A DNA stretch of 64,000 bases from Verrucomicrobium sp. BvORR034 (GTDB lineage: Bacteria; Verrucomicrobiota; Verrucomicrobiia; Verrucomicrobiales; Verrucomicrobiaceae), in NCBI RefSeq assembly GCF_000739635.1, contig NZ_BATQ01000001.1:40746-104745 (forward strand). Direction: 5' to 3'. Each line of letters starts with the position of its first letter. Positions within the stretch are counted from its first letter, which is position 1. Below are positions 26,435 to 35,728 of this stretch, piece by piece. The position numbers and the translations under genes are program-made. Below the pieces are notes generated by a model, which saw nothing but the letters and a program-made list of their open reading frames with translations, had not been told where the DNA came from and searched no databases.

Positions 26435-27124
26435 TCATTCCTGCAAACCGGTGGCGGCGAGAATGTCCTTCACGCAAAGTCCTTCAAGGTTCGAGTAGGC
26501 AACATCTGCCTGGCCCAGGCTCTCCAGCGGATGAGTGGTGGCCACCGCCACCACCTTCATGCCGGCCCGTTTGCCGGCTTCAATGCCGACATGCGCATCC
26601 TCAAACACCACACAGCGTGCCGGAGTGCGGGCGAGCTTTTCCGCCGCCTTCAAAAACACCTGGGGATCCGGTTTGCCGACAGTCACATCTTCCGCGCTGA
26701 CAATGTGTTGAAAATAGCGATCCAACCCGGTCATGCCCATGATGGTCTCAATGTTCAGACGGGGCGTGGAGGACCCTACGGAGGTGGGGATGCCCAGAGA
26801 GAGCAACTCTTCCAGGAGCGTCACCACTCCAGGCAGCGGAACGATCCCATCCCGACGCAGAATATCGCGATACAGCTCTTCTTTGCGATCGCCCAGGCGG
26901 GCGATCTCTGCGTGATCTTCCGCCGCCACAAAGTCAAAGCACATGGGGATGATCTGCTGGTTGCGCATGCCAAAGGTGGCTTTGAAAAAGCCCTCTGGCA
27001 TGGGACGGCCGAGCTCTTGAAACAGCAGCTGCCAGCTTTCCTCATGCTGCGCATGGGAGTCGATGATGACGCCGTCCCAGTCGAAGATGAAACCGGTGGT
27101 GGCGGAAAGGGAGATGTCGGGCAT
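26435..27124 (-). CDS. HAD-superfamily hydrolase, beta-phosphoglucomutase-like
   Basis: 229 residues from ATG at 27124. HAD motif I is FDWDGVIIDSH, the motif II region is TSVGSSTPR, the catalytic Lys is in VGKPDPQVFLKAAEKL, and the metal-acid motif is VFEDAHVGIEAGKRAGM. These belong to the subfamily I phosphatases that include beta-phosphoglucomutase and phosphoglycolate-type enzymes. The substrate is unknown. It follows the importer operon by 79 bases on the same strand, so it may be co-transcribed, but a role in metal uptake is not implied. Confidence 0.87.
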   Translation of the reverse strand: MPDISLSATTGFIFDWDGVIIDSHAQHEESWQLLFQELGRPMPEGFFKATFGMRNQQIIPMCFDFVAAEDHAEIARLGDRKEELYRDILRRDGIVPLPGVVTLLEELLSLGIPTSVGSSTPRLNIETIMGMTGLDRYFQHIVSAEDVTVGKPDPQVFLKAAEKLARTPARCVVFEDAHVGIEAGKRAGMKVVAVATTHPLESLGQADVAYSNLEGLCVKDILAATGLQE

Positions 27125-27203
27125 GGCACCAATGAAGGTGCCAAATGCCAAACTTCAAATCTCAATCTTCCCGCTTCAGTGACCCAGGCTGGAACGAAGT
27201 GTG

Positions 27204-28037
27204 TCAGCCTTTGACCCGCCGAGAGGCGAGGAGGCCGTGCCTTGGCGCAAAGACGAAGGCGAGGGCAAAAATCAGAGCCTGCACCAGCACCATGCAAGCA
27301 CCAGGGGCGGCGTTCAGGAAGAAACTGATGTAAACCCCGGTCACACACGAAACGACCGAAGAGAGCGCCGCCACGACCAGCATGCGGTCAAAGCGATCCG
27401 TCAACAGATGGGCAATGCAGCCCGGTGTGATGAGCATGGCCACCACCAGCAGGATGCCCACGGCCTGTAGAGCCGCCACGATGGTACCCGCCAGCAGCGC
27501 GAGAAGCACATAGTAGAGAGCCTGCGTGTTCAGGCCAATGGTGCGCGCATGCGTGGGGTCGAAGCAGTACAAGAGCAGATCCTTTCGCAAAGTCAGGACT
27601 ACGCCCAGCGTCAGCACAGCCGCCACCAGCGTCTGGATCTTGCTGCTGCGCTCAATGCCCAGGATGTTGCCAAAGAGGATGTGGTTCAGGTGCACGTCCG
27701 TCTGCACCTTCGTGAACATCACCAGTCCCAGGGCAAACAGTCCTGTGAAGATGATGCCCATCACCGTGTCTTCCTTGATACGGGTGTTGGCCTTCACCCA
27801 GCCGGTGGCGGTGGCGCAGAAGAGGCCGGTGACAAAGGCCCCCACGGCCAAGGGCAGGCCCAGCAGATAAGCACCCACCACACCAGGCAGCACTGCGTGG
27901 GAGATGGCATCTCCCATGAGGGACCAGCCCTTCAGCACGAGGTAGCAGGAAAGTACGGCACACACCGTGCCCACCAGGGCTCCGATGAGCATGGCATCCA
28001 CCATGAAGGAGTAGCGGAAAGGTTCGAGCCAGTGCAT
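27204..28037 (-). CDS. sitD: Manganese/iron ABC importer, permease 2
   Basis: 277 residues with about eight to nine membrane segments, typical of the ABC-3 metal permease family (SitC/SitD, MntB, ZnuB). Family stretches include [22 protein letters not shown], the FGNILGIERS loop and GILLVVAMLITPG. It should pair with the 28050-28967 permease to form the membrane channel. It starts 12 bases after that gene, so they are one operon. Confidence 0.92.
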   Translation of the reverse strand: MHWLEPFRYSFMVDAMLIGALVGTVCAVLSCYLVLKGWSLMGDAISHAVLPGVVGAYLLGLPLAVGAFVTGLFCATATGWVKANTRIKEDTVMGIIFTGLFALGLVMFTKVQTDVHLNHILFGNILGIERSSKIQTLVAAVLTLGVVLTLRKDLLLYCFDPTHARTIGLNTQALYYVLLALLAGTIVAALQAVGILLVVAMLITPGCIAHLLTDRFDRMLVVAALSSVVSCVTGVYISFFLNAAPGACMVLVQALIFALAFVFAPRHGLLASRRVKG

Positions 28038-28049
28038 GGGCAGGTCAGA

Positions 28050-28967
28050 TTACGCAGAAATGGAGGACGAGGGCGGCTGCGACCCCTTGGCGGTAGAAGG
28101 TGCCAGGGCACCTGCGACGGCCCGGGCTTCCCGGCGACGGGTCCGTGCCGCGAGCAGCCCATGCTTGGGCGCCAGGACCAGGGCCAGAAGAAAGAGCACC
28201 GTCTGCAACACCACGATGCAGCCGCCGGTGGAGCCATCCAGGAAGTAGCTGGCATAGGCACCTGCAATACCGCAGAAAAGACCCATGCCAGTGGCCAGGA
28301 GAATCATGCGGCCGAACCGGTCTGTCAGCAGATACGCCGTGGCCCCAGGGGTGACCAGCATGGCCACCACGAGCACGGCGCCGACCGTCTGCATGGCTGC
28401 GACCGCCGTGGCGGAAAGGAGCGCCAGCAGGAGAAAATGGAGGAAAGTGGTGTTCATCCCCAGACTGCGGGCGTGGCTGGCATCAAAGCAATAGACGAGC
28501 AGGTCCCGCCACTTCACCAACAGCACCCCCAGCGAAAGTCCGGCGATGCAGATCACCTGGATGATGTCCTGGTCTGAAATACCCAAGATGTTGCCAAAAA
28601 TGATGGTGCGCAGATTGATCGAGCTGGGAAACACCGAAAGCAGCAGCACCCCCAGCGCAAACCAGGTAGTGAACACGACGCCGATCACGGCGTCCTCCCG
28701 CAATCGGGAGCGGTGCTTCACCCAGCCCATGCCCACAGCCGCCAGCAGACCCGCCACAAACGCCCCCAACGAAAAGGGCAGGCCCAAAATGGAAGCCACG
28801 GCCACTCCGGGCACGATGGCATGCGAGAGCGCATCGCCCATGAGCGACCAGCCCTTCAGCGTGATGAAGCACGAGAGGAAGGCGCACACCGCCCCGATGA
28901 GCCCACTCAGAAGAATGGCCTTCACCATGTACTCGTACTGAAACGGAACGAGCAGGCTCTCCATCAT
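28050..28967 (-). CDS. sitC: Manganese/iron ABC importer, permease 1
   Basis: 305 residues, ABC-3 family, paralogous to the next permease: [32 protein letters not shown] and [24 protein letters not shown]. The C terminus is a longer charged Ala/Ser-rich tail. It overlaps the ATPase gene by 4 bases (ATGA), a mark of translational coupling. Together with the second permease and the ATPase it imports metal delivered by the binding lipoprotein. Confidence 0.93.
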   Translation of the reverse strand: MMESLLVPFQYEYMVKAILLSGLIGAVCAFLSCFITLKGWSLMGDALSHAIVPGVAVASILGLPFSLGAFVAGLLAAVGMGWVKHRSRLREDAVIGVVFTTWFALGVLLLSVFPSSINLRTIIFGNILGISDQDIIQVICIAGLSLGVLLVKWRDLLVYCFDASHARSLGMNTTFLHFLLLALLSATAVAAMQTVGAVLVVAMLVTPGATAYLLTDRFGRMILLATGMGLFCGIAGAYASYFLDGSTGGCIVVLQTVLFLLALVLAPKHGLLAARTRRREARAVAGALAPSTAKGSQPPSSSISA

Positions 28968-29863
28968 TTCCGCGAATCCTCCACCAGCGGACCGGTTTTA
29001 GTGCCCACGCCGCTGCGTTTGGGGGCACCGTCCTGACCGAGGAGCAGGGGCCGTTCGTCATCCGAAAGCAAGAGAACCTCGTTCCGCGCAGAACCAGGCA
29101 GGTCCGTATGGTCAAACTTGAAGTGCCGCAACACGCCGCCGAAGGCCTTGGCCAGATTTTCCTCTGTGAAGATCTGCGCCGTAGGACCGGACGCCAGCAC
29201 CGTGCGGTTCACGAGCACCACGCGATCACAGAACTCCGGCACGCTGCCGAGGTTGTGGGTGGAAACCAGGATGATGTGCCCGTCTTCCCGAAGTTCCTCC
29301 AGAAGATCGATAATGGCCGTCTCCGTCTTCACATCCACGCCGGTGAAAGGCTCGTCCAGGAGCATGATCCGGCCGCGCTGCGCCAGGGCCCGGGCCAGAA
29401 AGACACGCTTCTTCTGCCCGCCGGAGAGCTCGCCGATCTGGCGGTCCTTGTATTCCGACATGCCTACGCGTTCCAGACTCTCCCGCACGATGCGCCGATC
29501 TTCCTCCCGCGGGATGCGCAGGAAGTTCATGGAGCCGTACCGGCCCATCATGACCACGTCCCACACGCTCACGGGGAAGGTCCAATCCACCTCCTCACTC
29601 TGGGGCACGTAGGCCACCAGATTGCGCTTCTGGGCCTCCTTTACCGGCCGGCCCCCGATGCGCACCGTTCCTTTGGCAGGCTTCAGGAAACCCATGATGA
29701 CCTTGAAGAGGGTGCTCTTCCCGCTGCCATTCACGCCCACCAGGGCGCAGACGGTGCCAGAGTGCAGGCTGAAGGTGGTGTCCCGCAGGGCCACATTGCC
29801 GTTGGTGTAGGCCACCGTGACATCGGTGACCTCAATCGAAAGCGGCGTGGAGGCGTCGGACAT
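28964..29863 (-). CDS. sitB: Manganese/iron ABC importer, ATP-binding subunit
   Basis: 299 residues. Walker [10 protein letters not shown], the Q-loop ([10 protein letters not shown]), ABC signature LSGGQKKR, Walker [11 protein letters not shown] and the switch His (VSTHNLG) are all present. The start at 29863 ([19 protein letters not shown]) is preferred; an upstream frame exists but overlaps the end of the binding-protein gene. A C-terminal extension beyond the nucleotide-binding domain (about 40 residues, RSGVGTKTG...) is unusual. It couples with the permease by an ATGA overlap. Confidence 0.95.
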   Translation of the reverse strand: MSDASTPLSIEVTDVTVAYTNGNVALRDTTFSLHSGTVCALVGVNGSGKSTLFKVIMGFLKPAKGTVRIGGRPVKEAQKRNLVAYVPQSEEVDWTFPVSVWDVVMMGRYGSMNFLRIPREEDRRIVRESLERVGMSEYKDRQIGELSGGQKKRVFLARALAQRGRIMLLDEPFTGVDVKTETAIIDLLEELREDGHIILVSTHNLGSVPEFCDRVVLVNRTVLASGPTAQIFTEENLAKAFGGVLRHFKFDHTDLPGSARNEVLLLSDDERPLLLGQDGAPKRSGVGTKTGPLVEDSRK

Positions 29864-29915
29864 TGGGCGTTCTGGGGAGGGGACACCCCGCCGGAGCGAC
29901 TGCGGTTCACCGCGC

Positions 29916-30845
29916 TCACCGTCCGGCAAAGCCTTGTACAATAGTGTCGGCATTGGTTTGGAGCAATTGAAGATATGTTGGGGCGGGGCCGTCATCGTTG
30001 GTCAGCGAGTCCACATAGAGAACGCCGCCGTATTTCGCCCCCGTTTCCTTCGCCACCTGGAGCATCGCCTTGTCACTGATGGTGCTCTCGGAGAAGACCA
30101 CCGGGATCTTGTTGGAACGGACGCTGTCCACCACCTTCTGCACCTGCTGGGGTGTGCCTTCCTGATCCGCATTGATGGGCCAGAGGTACAGCTCTTTGAG
30201 TTCGTAGTTCCGGGTGAGATAGGAGAAGGCACCCTCGCAGCTCACCAGCCAGCGCTGGCCAGCGGGGATGGCCGCCAGCTTCTTTCGCACTGGCTCATCC
30301 ACGGCCTTGATCTTGGCCGTGTAGGCAGCAGCGTTGGTGTTGTAGGTGGCCTCATTGGCAGGGTCCAGCTTGACCAGTGCCTTGCGAATGTTCTCCACAT
30401 AGATCACGGCGTTGGCCGGCGACATCCAGGAGTGCGGGTTGGGCTTGCCGGAATACGGTCCTTCGCCAATCCCGACGGGCTCAATCCCGTCAGTCAACAC
30501 CGCACTCGGCACACCCTTCACTTCCTGGAAAAACTTCTCGAACCAGCGTTCCAGGCCCATGCCGTTCCAGAGTACCAGGTCCACATGCTGTGCCTTCACC
30601 AGGTCCAGCGGTGTGGGCTCATAGTCGTGAATCTCGGCACCCGGCTTTGTGATGGATTCCACAATCGCAGCCTCACCGGCCACGTTCTGCGCCATGTCCT
30701 GAATGATGGTGAACGTGGTCAGGATGCGCTTGGTCCCAGATTTCCCGGAACCTCCGCCAGATGATGGCGGCCCGCAGGCGGTGATGCCGACGGCGGCAAA
30801 TGCCGAGAGGGTCAAGGTGGTGATAAAGCGGCGTCGATAAGTCAT
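29916..30845 (-). CDS. sitA: Manganese-binding lipoprotein of the ABC importer
   Basis: 309 residues; lipobox GITAC (Cys24). Cluster A-I substrate-binding protein (SitA/MntA/PsaA/TroA). The metal ligands can be read off: His in HDYEPTP, His in NPHSWMSP, Glu in CEGAFSYL and Asp in YVDSLTND. The H-H-E-D set matches the manganese-binding proteins such as PsaA; zinc proteins such as TroA use a third His. It therefore points to Mn2+ (possibly Fe2+) rather than Zn2+. First importer gene of the operon, 52 bases before the ATPase gene, 76 bases after the outer-membrane barrel gene. Confidence 0.93.
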   Translation of the reverse strand: MTYRRRFITTLTLSAFAAVGITACGPPSSGGGSGKSGTKRILTTFTIIQDMAQNVAGEAAIVESITKPGAEIHDYEPTPLDLVKAQHVDLVLWNGMGLERWFEKFFQEVKGVPSAVLTDGIEPVGIGEGPYSGKPNPHSWMSPANAVIYVENIRKALVKLDPANEATYNTNAAAYTAKIKAVDEPVRKKLAAIPAGQRWLVSCEGAFSYLTRNYELKELYLWPINADQEGTPQQVQKVVDSVRSNKIPVVFSESTISDKAMLQVAKETGAKYGGVLYVDSLTNDDGPAPTYLQLLQTNADTIVQGFAGR

Positions 30846-30921
30846 GTCAGAGTTTTGGGGGTGCGGGTTGGAAAGAAAGGAGGATGCCAGTTGAATCGAA
30901 AAGTGGGCCGGGATTGCGAGG

Positions 30922-31773
30922 CTAGAACCTCATGGAAATGCCGAGGAAAGGGTTCAGATCATCTGCCGCGTCGGTCACCCCCACATTCACCCCTGCATCG
31001 AGTCGCACGTTTTCTGTGAGCGCATAGGTGAAGCCCACGTCCACCGTGCCGATCCATTCGCTGGTGTTTTCCGTCGGGATCTCGGAGAAAAACTCCACGT
31101 ACATCCCCAGCTGCTCCGTCAGGTCATGACCAACCGTGATGGAATTCACCACATGAACCGAGTGACCGCTGCCGTCCTCATCATTCACAACGTCCAGCTC
31201 CGTCATCAGCCCAAGCGCCCAACCTTCCGCCAGCTCGATGGCGAGCGGGACGATGATGCCGGCCTCGGCATCCGGTACGCCGTAGTCACCGCTGGCGGTG
31301 GGGAGGGTGACAAAGGGCATGATCGCCAGCGCGGTGCGGCCGCCGTCGTTGCCCCAGACATTGAACTTCGTCCGCAGGGTCAGGTCACCGAAGCCTTCGT
31401 CCGTGCTCCGAACCTTGCCAGCGCGGGTGCGCTCGTAGTGATAGCTCTCCACCACCACCTGGAAGTCGATGGAGTTCGTGAGGCCGAGTTTGAGGTTCAT
31501 GTTGGCCACGTCCAGGGCATCGTAGGTCACGCCGTGCTCCCGATCCCGGGTCCAGGTGATCAGGTCAGCCTCAATCTGAAAATGCCCGGCATCCACCGTG
31601 TAGGCACTCTCCGTCTTGTCCGGACGGTCCGTGCTCATCTCCCGCAGGGGTTTGGTCTGGCCGTTCGTGGCGAGGGCAAATGCGGGAACGGAGGGAACAC
31701 CCCCCAACACGGTTGAAGCCGTGAAACTGGTGAACAGGAGAGCAGGGAGAAGAGCGGGTGGATTGAGTTTCAT
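30922..31773 (-). CDS. Outer-membrane beta-barrel protein (Phenol_MetA_deg-like)
   Basis: About 283 residues with a signal peptide (hydrophobic 5-24), then the STDRPDKTESAYTVDAGHFQIE opening typical of the Phenol_MetA_deg/transporter-like barrel family. The rest alternates strands and ends in a C-terminal Phe (GISMRF), as in outer-membrane proteins. No gap large enough for a promoter separates it from sitA (76 bases), so the barrel leads the metal-import operon. It may let the metal cross the outer membrane; the family name reflects old annotation, not proof of phenol breakdown. Confidence 0.8.
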   Translation of the reverse strand: MKLNPPALLPALLFTSFTASTVLGGVPSVPAFALATNGQTKPLREMSTDRPDKTESAYTVDAGHFQIEADLITWTRDREHGVTYDALDVANMNLKLGLTNSIDFQVVVESYHYERTRAGKVRSTDEGFGDLTLRTKFNVWGNDGGRTALAIMPFVTLPTASGDYGVPDAEAGIIVPLAIELAEGWALGLMTELDVVNDEDGSGHSVHVVNSITVGHDLTEQLGMYVEFFSEIPTENTSEWIGTVDVGFTYALTENVRLDAGVNVGVTDAADDLNPFLGISMRF

Positions 31774-31817
31774 GAGTCGAGTTGCGCACACAGAAGGCTT
31801 TGCCTTGTCTATAAATC

Positions 31818-31831
31818 TTAGCCTGGACTAA
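31818..31831. promoter_or_regulatory. DtxR/MntR-type operator 1
   Basis: TTAGCCTGGACTAA: arms TTAG and CTAA with 6-nt spacer, in the divergent region between the barrel-importer operon and the MntR-like gene. Confidence 0.6.
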
Positions 31832-31862
31832 CTTCACCGGGAGCAACTTCACGTCAACAAGG

Positions 31863-31884
31863 AATTTTAGGTCAGGCTAAAATT
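31863..31884. promoter_or_regulatory. DtxR/MntR-type operator 2
   Basis: AATTTTAG and CTAAAATT form perfect 8-bp arms around GTCAGG. The TTAG-N6-CTAA core equals operator 1 and resembles the known iron/manganese boxes of the DtxR family. It lies 64 bases before the regulator start. Confidence 0.72.
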
Positions 31885-31948
31885 GCTTCCTTGGGCTACA
31901 GCCTTTTCGGTTTCCCAGAATCCACTTCACTGCTAGGTTTCCGAGACC

Positions 31949-32389
31949 ATGTCAGACCCCCGCCCCGTCCGATCTTCCAATGGTCAGTCCCGAGCTATCG
32001 AAGACTATCTGGAGCAGATCCATAACCTCATCGAAAGCAAGGGCTACGCCCGGGTGGTGGACATTGCCCAGAACCTGGGGATCTCCCAGGCCAGTGTGAC
32101 GAACATGATCCAGAAGCTGGATGCGGAGGGCTACCTCGTCTATGAGCGCTACCGCGGCGTCACACTCACAGCCGAGGGCCGTCGGGTCGGCCAGGCCATC
32201 GCCAAGCGCCACGACGTGCTCACCCGCCTCCTCGCCGGCTTTGGCCTGGATGCGGAAACGGTGCATCGCGACGTGGAAGGCATGGAGCACCACATCAGCA
32301 AGAGCACGCTCAAGGTTCTGACGCTCATTCTGGAGGAACTGGAAGGGAATACGGAGCTGATGAGGCGGCTCAAGGAGAAGATGGAGTAG
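31949..32389 (+). CDS. mntR: DtxR/MntR-family metal-dependent repressor
   Basis: 146 residues, the size of MntR proteins without an SH3 domain. A winged helix (AIEDYLEQIHNLIESKGYARVVDIAQNLGISQASVTNMIQKLDAEGYLVYE) is followed by a metal-binding and dimerisation helix set (GFGLDAETVHRDVEGMEHHISKSTL). Asp, Glu and His residues in these stretches are the usual metal ligands. It is divergent from the import operon and flanked by two TTAG-N6-CTAA operators, so it most likely represses uptake when Mn2+ is plentiful. Confidence 0.93.
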   Translation: MSDPRPVRSSNGQSRAIEDYLEQIHNLIESKGYARVVDIAQNLGISQASVTNMIQKLDAEGYLVYERYRGVTLTAEGRRVGQAIAKRHDVLTRLLAGFGLDAETVHRDVEGMEHHISKSTLKVLTLILEELEGNTELMRRLKEKME

Positions 32390-32498
32390 GGGCGGCGGAG
32401 GGTCCGTTTCTCTGTGCTACATGGCTCTTATGACCGGGCGGGACCAGTTGACTTTCCCGGCGCCACGGACATTCTTGCGGGGAATCCTCCACTCTCGC

Positions 32499-32765
32499 AT
32501 GAAAAAACCCATTGTGGCTTTTCTTCTGAGCTTCTTCATTCCTGGAGCCGGCCTGGCCTACCTGGGAAACTGGAAGGGCGCCTTCATCAACTTCGGCATC
32601 GCCCTGCTGATCGGGATTGTTTGCGCCTTCCTGCTGCCGGATGAATTTTTTGCCCACTACGGTCGATACATCGGATTCGGCATTGCAGGCGGCTCCGGCG
32701 CGTTTGCGCGGCAGAAGGCGATCGAGTTCAATCAGACGGCCGGGGTTGTGACAGGCCGGGGCTAG
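32499..32765 (+). CDS. Small membrane protein
   Basis: 88 residues, ATG at 32499. Two or three hydrophobic segments: KPIVAFLLSFFIPGAGLAYLG, then a turn with GNWKGAFINFGIALLIGIV, then a shorter FGIAGGSGAFA segment. The PGAGLAYLG motif resembles small two-helix proteins of unknown function found with TM2-like proteins. It follows the MntR gene by 109 bases and may be read with it. No assigned role. Confidence 0.7.
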   Translation: MKKPIVAFLLSFFIPGAGLAYLGNWKGAFINFGIALLIGIVCAFLLPDEFFAHYGRYIGFGIAGGSGAFARQKAIEFNQTAGVVTGRG

Positions 32766-33240
32766 AGCGCCGGACAAGCAGGGTGCAGTTTCATTATTTC
32801 ACGGAACCTTCAGCTTTGAAGCATTCCTGCATGAAGCAGCTTGCGATATCGGAGGCCATCAGAATGGCCTTCCATGGAGCAACAGACACCCCCTGGATGC
32901 GTCCCGACGCGTCGGGATGGAGTGCGGCGAGAATCGCCGCTTTGGCTGTGCCTTGTGCCGGGCTAGAACCCTTCGCCACCCAACGAAGTCCCCGGCTTCC
33001 TTCGCTCCACCCAATCGGCCATTCTACCGGCACAGAACTCCCAAAAGCGGCGCTTCACGCACGCACTCCATAGTCCCGCATGCGGGACCCGTTGGACGTC
33101 ACCGCCAGTTTATCGGCCAACCGGCTTCAAAACCACTTCTCCACGAGGCAGATCCACCCGAGTTCGTCCATCCACACCCTCTGCTGAAACTTCTCCATAC
33201 AGCGCTGCGTTCCTCTGCACTCACCTCACCGATCCCTGCC
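32766..33240. other. Gene-free interval with MITE-like element
   Basis: No gene; nearly half is the inverted-repeat element at 32900-33090. The remaining 150 bases should contain the sialidase promoter. No transposase in or near it. Confidence 0.65.
32900..33090. repeat. MITE-like element with palindromic inverted ends
   Basis: Left end: TCCCGACGCGTCGGGA (32902-32917), then GGAGTGCG, the GAA-loop hairpin GCGGCGA-GAA-TCGCCGC, then TTTGGC. Right end, inverted: the palindrome GTCCCGCATGCGGGAC (33073-33088), GGAGTGCG and GCCGCTTTTGG. The central part is about 95 bp and non-coding. Related half-units occur at 3458-3490 and about 10771. Confidence 0.7.
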
Positions 33241-34479
33241 ATGCACCGCCTGCTTCCCGCGCTTCTCACCGGTTTGACCCTGCTCACTACCGTGTTCCCC
33301 GCACCAGCCGCCCAGCCCCTGGCCCAGGACTACACCCTCGTCTTCCGCAACCCCAACCCCGAATTCTATGTGGAAGGCCCCGGACTGACCCGGCTGGAGG
33401 ATGGTACCCTTGTCGCGATCGTGCCCGTGGTGCCGCGCATGCAATGGAGTGAGGAAAGACGGGCGACCCAGAGCGTGGTGCACATCCTACGCAGCCAGGA
33501 CGGGGGCAAGAGCTGGCAGGAGAGTTCCACGCTGCCCTATTATTCAGCCGCCCCCTTTGTTCACCAGGGCTCACTCTTCCTCTTTGCCAACAAGGGCGGC
33601 ACGAAGTCCCGCAACGATGACCTGCTGCTGCTCAGGAGCCAGGACGGAGGCAAGACCTGGTCGGAACCCGTCACACTTTTCAAAGGCCACTACTGGAACT
33701 GCCACACGGGCATGGTGCAGCATCCTGACAAAATCTACTGGGCAGTCGATGATCTGAGCCTTGGCAAGAACCGCGGACCGCGCCTGGTGGCAGGGGATCT
33801 GTCCAACGATCCCATGAACCCCTCGGCCTGGCGCATCTCCGAGCCGGTGGCCTTCCCGGGCATCCCGGACATGATGTCCCTCCCGGAGATGGCGAATCTT
33901 GGCAATCAATACCTCGAACCCAATGTGATTGAAGTGGCCGGAAAACTGCGGGTGATGTGCGCGGTCAAGTTCCGGCGTCAGGCAGTCACGGGCATCAGCG
34001 GGATGCTGGAGGCCACGGACACACCGGAGGGACTGGGTCTGAAGTTTGGGATGTATCACGCCATGCCGGGTGGGCAGCTCAAGTTCTGCATCATCCGGGA
34101 TGACGTGTCCAAGATGTTCTGGGCCACCGCCAATCTCCCGGTGGACAGCCTGGGCGTCTTCGACTGGTGGAAGGGGTTCAAGGAAAAAGGTGGCAAGCTG
34201 GTGGCCGAGCAGGCTCCGGGCGGCAACGACCGCCGCTTCCTCATGCTGCAGTACAGCATGGATGGCCTGAACTGGTTTCCTGCTGGCTGTATCGCCCAGG
34301 CCCCGAGGGTGACCCAGTCCTTCATGTATGCCCGGCCTGTGGTGGATGGAGAAGATCTGGCGATCATCGCGCGCTCCAACATCAACGGCCCCAATCATCA
34401 TGATGCGGATTGCGCCACGTTCCACCGGGTGAAGAACTTCCGCAGCCTCGCACTGGATCTGGTGCCGGTGCCGGAGTAG
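33241..34479 (+). CDS. Secreted sialidase-like (BNR/Asp-box) protein
   Basis: 412 residues with a signal peptide (hydrophobic 5-20, cleavage near PAPAAQ). Two Asp-boxes (SQDGGKSW and SQDGGKTW) place it in the six-bladed beta-propeller exo-alpha-sialidase-like superfamily, and N-terminal TRLEDGTLVAIVP carries the usual strand. Catalytic residues of true sialidases were not all verified, so a role in cleaving sialic acid is probable rather than shown. Nothing adjacent handles free sialic acid, though a sialate-esterase-like gene lies 17 kb away. Confidence 0.85.
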   Translation: MHRLLPALLTGLTLLTTVFPAPAAQPLAQDYTLVFRNPNPEFYVEGPGLTRLEDGTLVAIVPVVPRMQWSEERRATQSVVHILRSQDGGKSWQESSTLPYYSAAPFVHQGSLFLFANKGGTKSRNDDLLLLRSQDGGKTWSEPVTLFKGHYWNCHTGMVQHPDKIYWAVDDLSLGKNRGPRLVAGDLSNDPMNPSAWRISEPVAFPGIPDMMSLPEMANLGNQYLEPNVIEVAGKLRVMCAVKFRRQAVTGISGMLEATDTPEGLGLKFGMYHAMPGGQLKFCIIRDDVSKMFWATANLPVDSLGVFDWWKGFKEKGGKLVAEQAPGGNDRRFLMLQYSMDGLNWFPAGCIAQAPRVTQSFMYARPVVDGEDLAIIARSNINGPNHHDADCATFHRVKNFRSLALDLVPVPE

Positions 34480-34516
34480 CATTCCGGATCGCAACCACAG
34501 ACATTAGGACACCCTC

Positions 34517-34990
34517 ATGAGTTGGATCCCCATTGTTCTTGGCCCTGGAGAAGGGGAAAAGCTGCTGTTCAAAACAGGTCTGATGACATTCAAAGCCTCG
34601 TCTGCGATGACGGGTGACCAGTTCATGATTGCGGAGACCGAGCTTCCACCCGGCGTCAGCGTACCACCGCATTCGCACCCTGAGGCAGAAGTGTTCTACA
34701 TCCTTCGCGGGGTGTTTGAATTTCTGGTGGGAGATATGGAACAACCACATGTTTGCACTGAGGGAGCCATTGTTTGCGTCCCACCCTATGTGATGCACTC
34801 TTTTCAGAATTGTCTCGATTCCAGCGGCAAGATTCTTGGAATGATGCTCCCTGGCGGCGGATCTGGTCTTGAGGGTTTCTTCCGCCAGATTGGCGTGCCA
34901 GTCAGGCCCGGGGATGAGCAGCCGAACATGAATCAACCTGCGGATCAACTCTTGCAGGACATCGCCCAAAGGCGCCTGTCGATCTCATGA
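34517..34990 (+). CDS. Cupin-domain protein
   Basis: 157 residues with a single small-barrel cupin: motif 1 GVSVPPHSHPEAEVFYILRGVFEF and motif 2 around PPYVMHSFQN. His and Glu residues of motif 1 usually bind a metal. Function unknown. The stop codon overlaps the following phosphatase frame by ATGA if that gene starts at 34987. Confidence 0.82.
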   Translation: MSWIPIVLGPGEGEKLLFKTGLMTFKASSAMTGDQFMIAETELPPGVSVPPHSHPEAEVFYILRGVFEFLVGDMEQPHVCTEGAIVCVPPYVMHSFQNCLDSSGKILGMMLPGGGSGLEGFFRQIGVPVRPGDEQPNMNQPADQLLQDIAQRRLSIS

Positions 34991-35007
34991 CCATCAGAGC
35001 TGGCACG

Positions 35008-35334
35008 ATGAAACGACTGCTTTTTATCTGTTCCCAGAACAAGCTGCGCAGCCCCACGGGCGAGGCGGTCTTTGCAAACTCTCCTGGTGTCGAGACAGAT
35101 TCGGCAGGCCTCAATCACGATGCGGAAGTGCCCCTCTCAGAGGAACAGCTGGAGTGGGCTGACGTGGTGCTGGTCATGGAGACCACTCATCGGAAGCGCC
35201 TGAACGAGCGTTTTGCTCATGCCCTTCGCGGCAAACAAGTGGTGGTGCTCAACATTCCTGATCGTTACGAGTTCATGGATCCTGACCTGGTAGAACTCTT
35301 AAAGGCAAGGTGCGCCCCGTATTTGCCGGGGTGA
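35008..35334 (+). CDS. Low-molecular-weight protein-tyrosine-phosphatase-like protein
   Basis: About 108 residues. The P-loop CSQNKLRS has the C-x5-R signature near the N terminus, directly after a MKRLLFI strand, as in small predicted LMW-PTP-like proteins. The family opening suggests the ATG at 35008; an in-frame ATG at 34987 overlaps the cupin stop by 4 bases and would add 7 residues. A C-terminal DPDLVELLK may hold the acid. Shorter than classical LMW-PTPs (about 150), so perhaps a divergent member. Confidence 0.82.
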   Translation: MKRLLFICSQNKLRSPTGEAVFANSPGVETDSAGLNHDAEVPLSEEQLEWADVVLVMETTHRKRLNERFAHALRGKQVVVLNIPDRYEFMDPDLVELLKARCAPYLPG

Positions 35335-35407
35335 GAAAGTATCGGGCGGAGCGGTTCCGCATAGGACTAATCGATGCCCCTACATCTCAAACTAGACCTC
35401 CAAGCAG

Positions 35408-35713
35408 ATGATGGATCCTGTGGCGCTGGTTGTGATCTTGGCAGTAGCCGCCGCATGGTGGGGTCTCCAGGTCTTGACCTGGATGCTGATCTTGCCAAGA
35501 GGAGGCGATTCTTCCCGAGTTCGAAGGCTTTTGCTGGTATTCGGCATCGCCGCACCCGTGTTCTTGCTTCTTGTGCTGGGAGCTGGGGACGTTCTTGGAG
35601 GACGGAAGATTGGAACCGAAACGTTGGTCATGCCGGCTGTTGCCTGTCTGGTAGTTTTCATATCCTGGCTGGGGCTCATCACTGCATCCAGGATCAAGCA
35701 ATCTCACCGGTGA
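35408..35713 (+). CDS. Three-helix membrane protein of unknown function
   Basis: 101 residues with three predicted membrane segments (about 4-28, 42-61 and 76-93) separated by short charged loops (RGGDSSRVRR and GGRKIGTE). No known family. It follows the phosphatase by 73 bases and precedes another unknown gene by 15 bases, suggesting a small accessory cluster. Confidence 0.65.
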   Translation: MMDPVALVVILAVAAAWWGLQVLTWMLILPRGGDSSRVRRLLLVFGIAAPVFLLLVLGAGDVLGGRKIGTETLVMPAVACLVVFISWLGLITASRIKQSHR

Positions 35714-35728
35714 CCCATCCCCTTCGCC

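Noticed and set aside
33241..34479. Sialic-acid utilisation operon
   Set aside because: Only the sialidase-like gene is here; no nan genes adjoin it and the esterase is 17 kb away.
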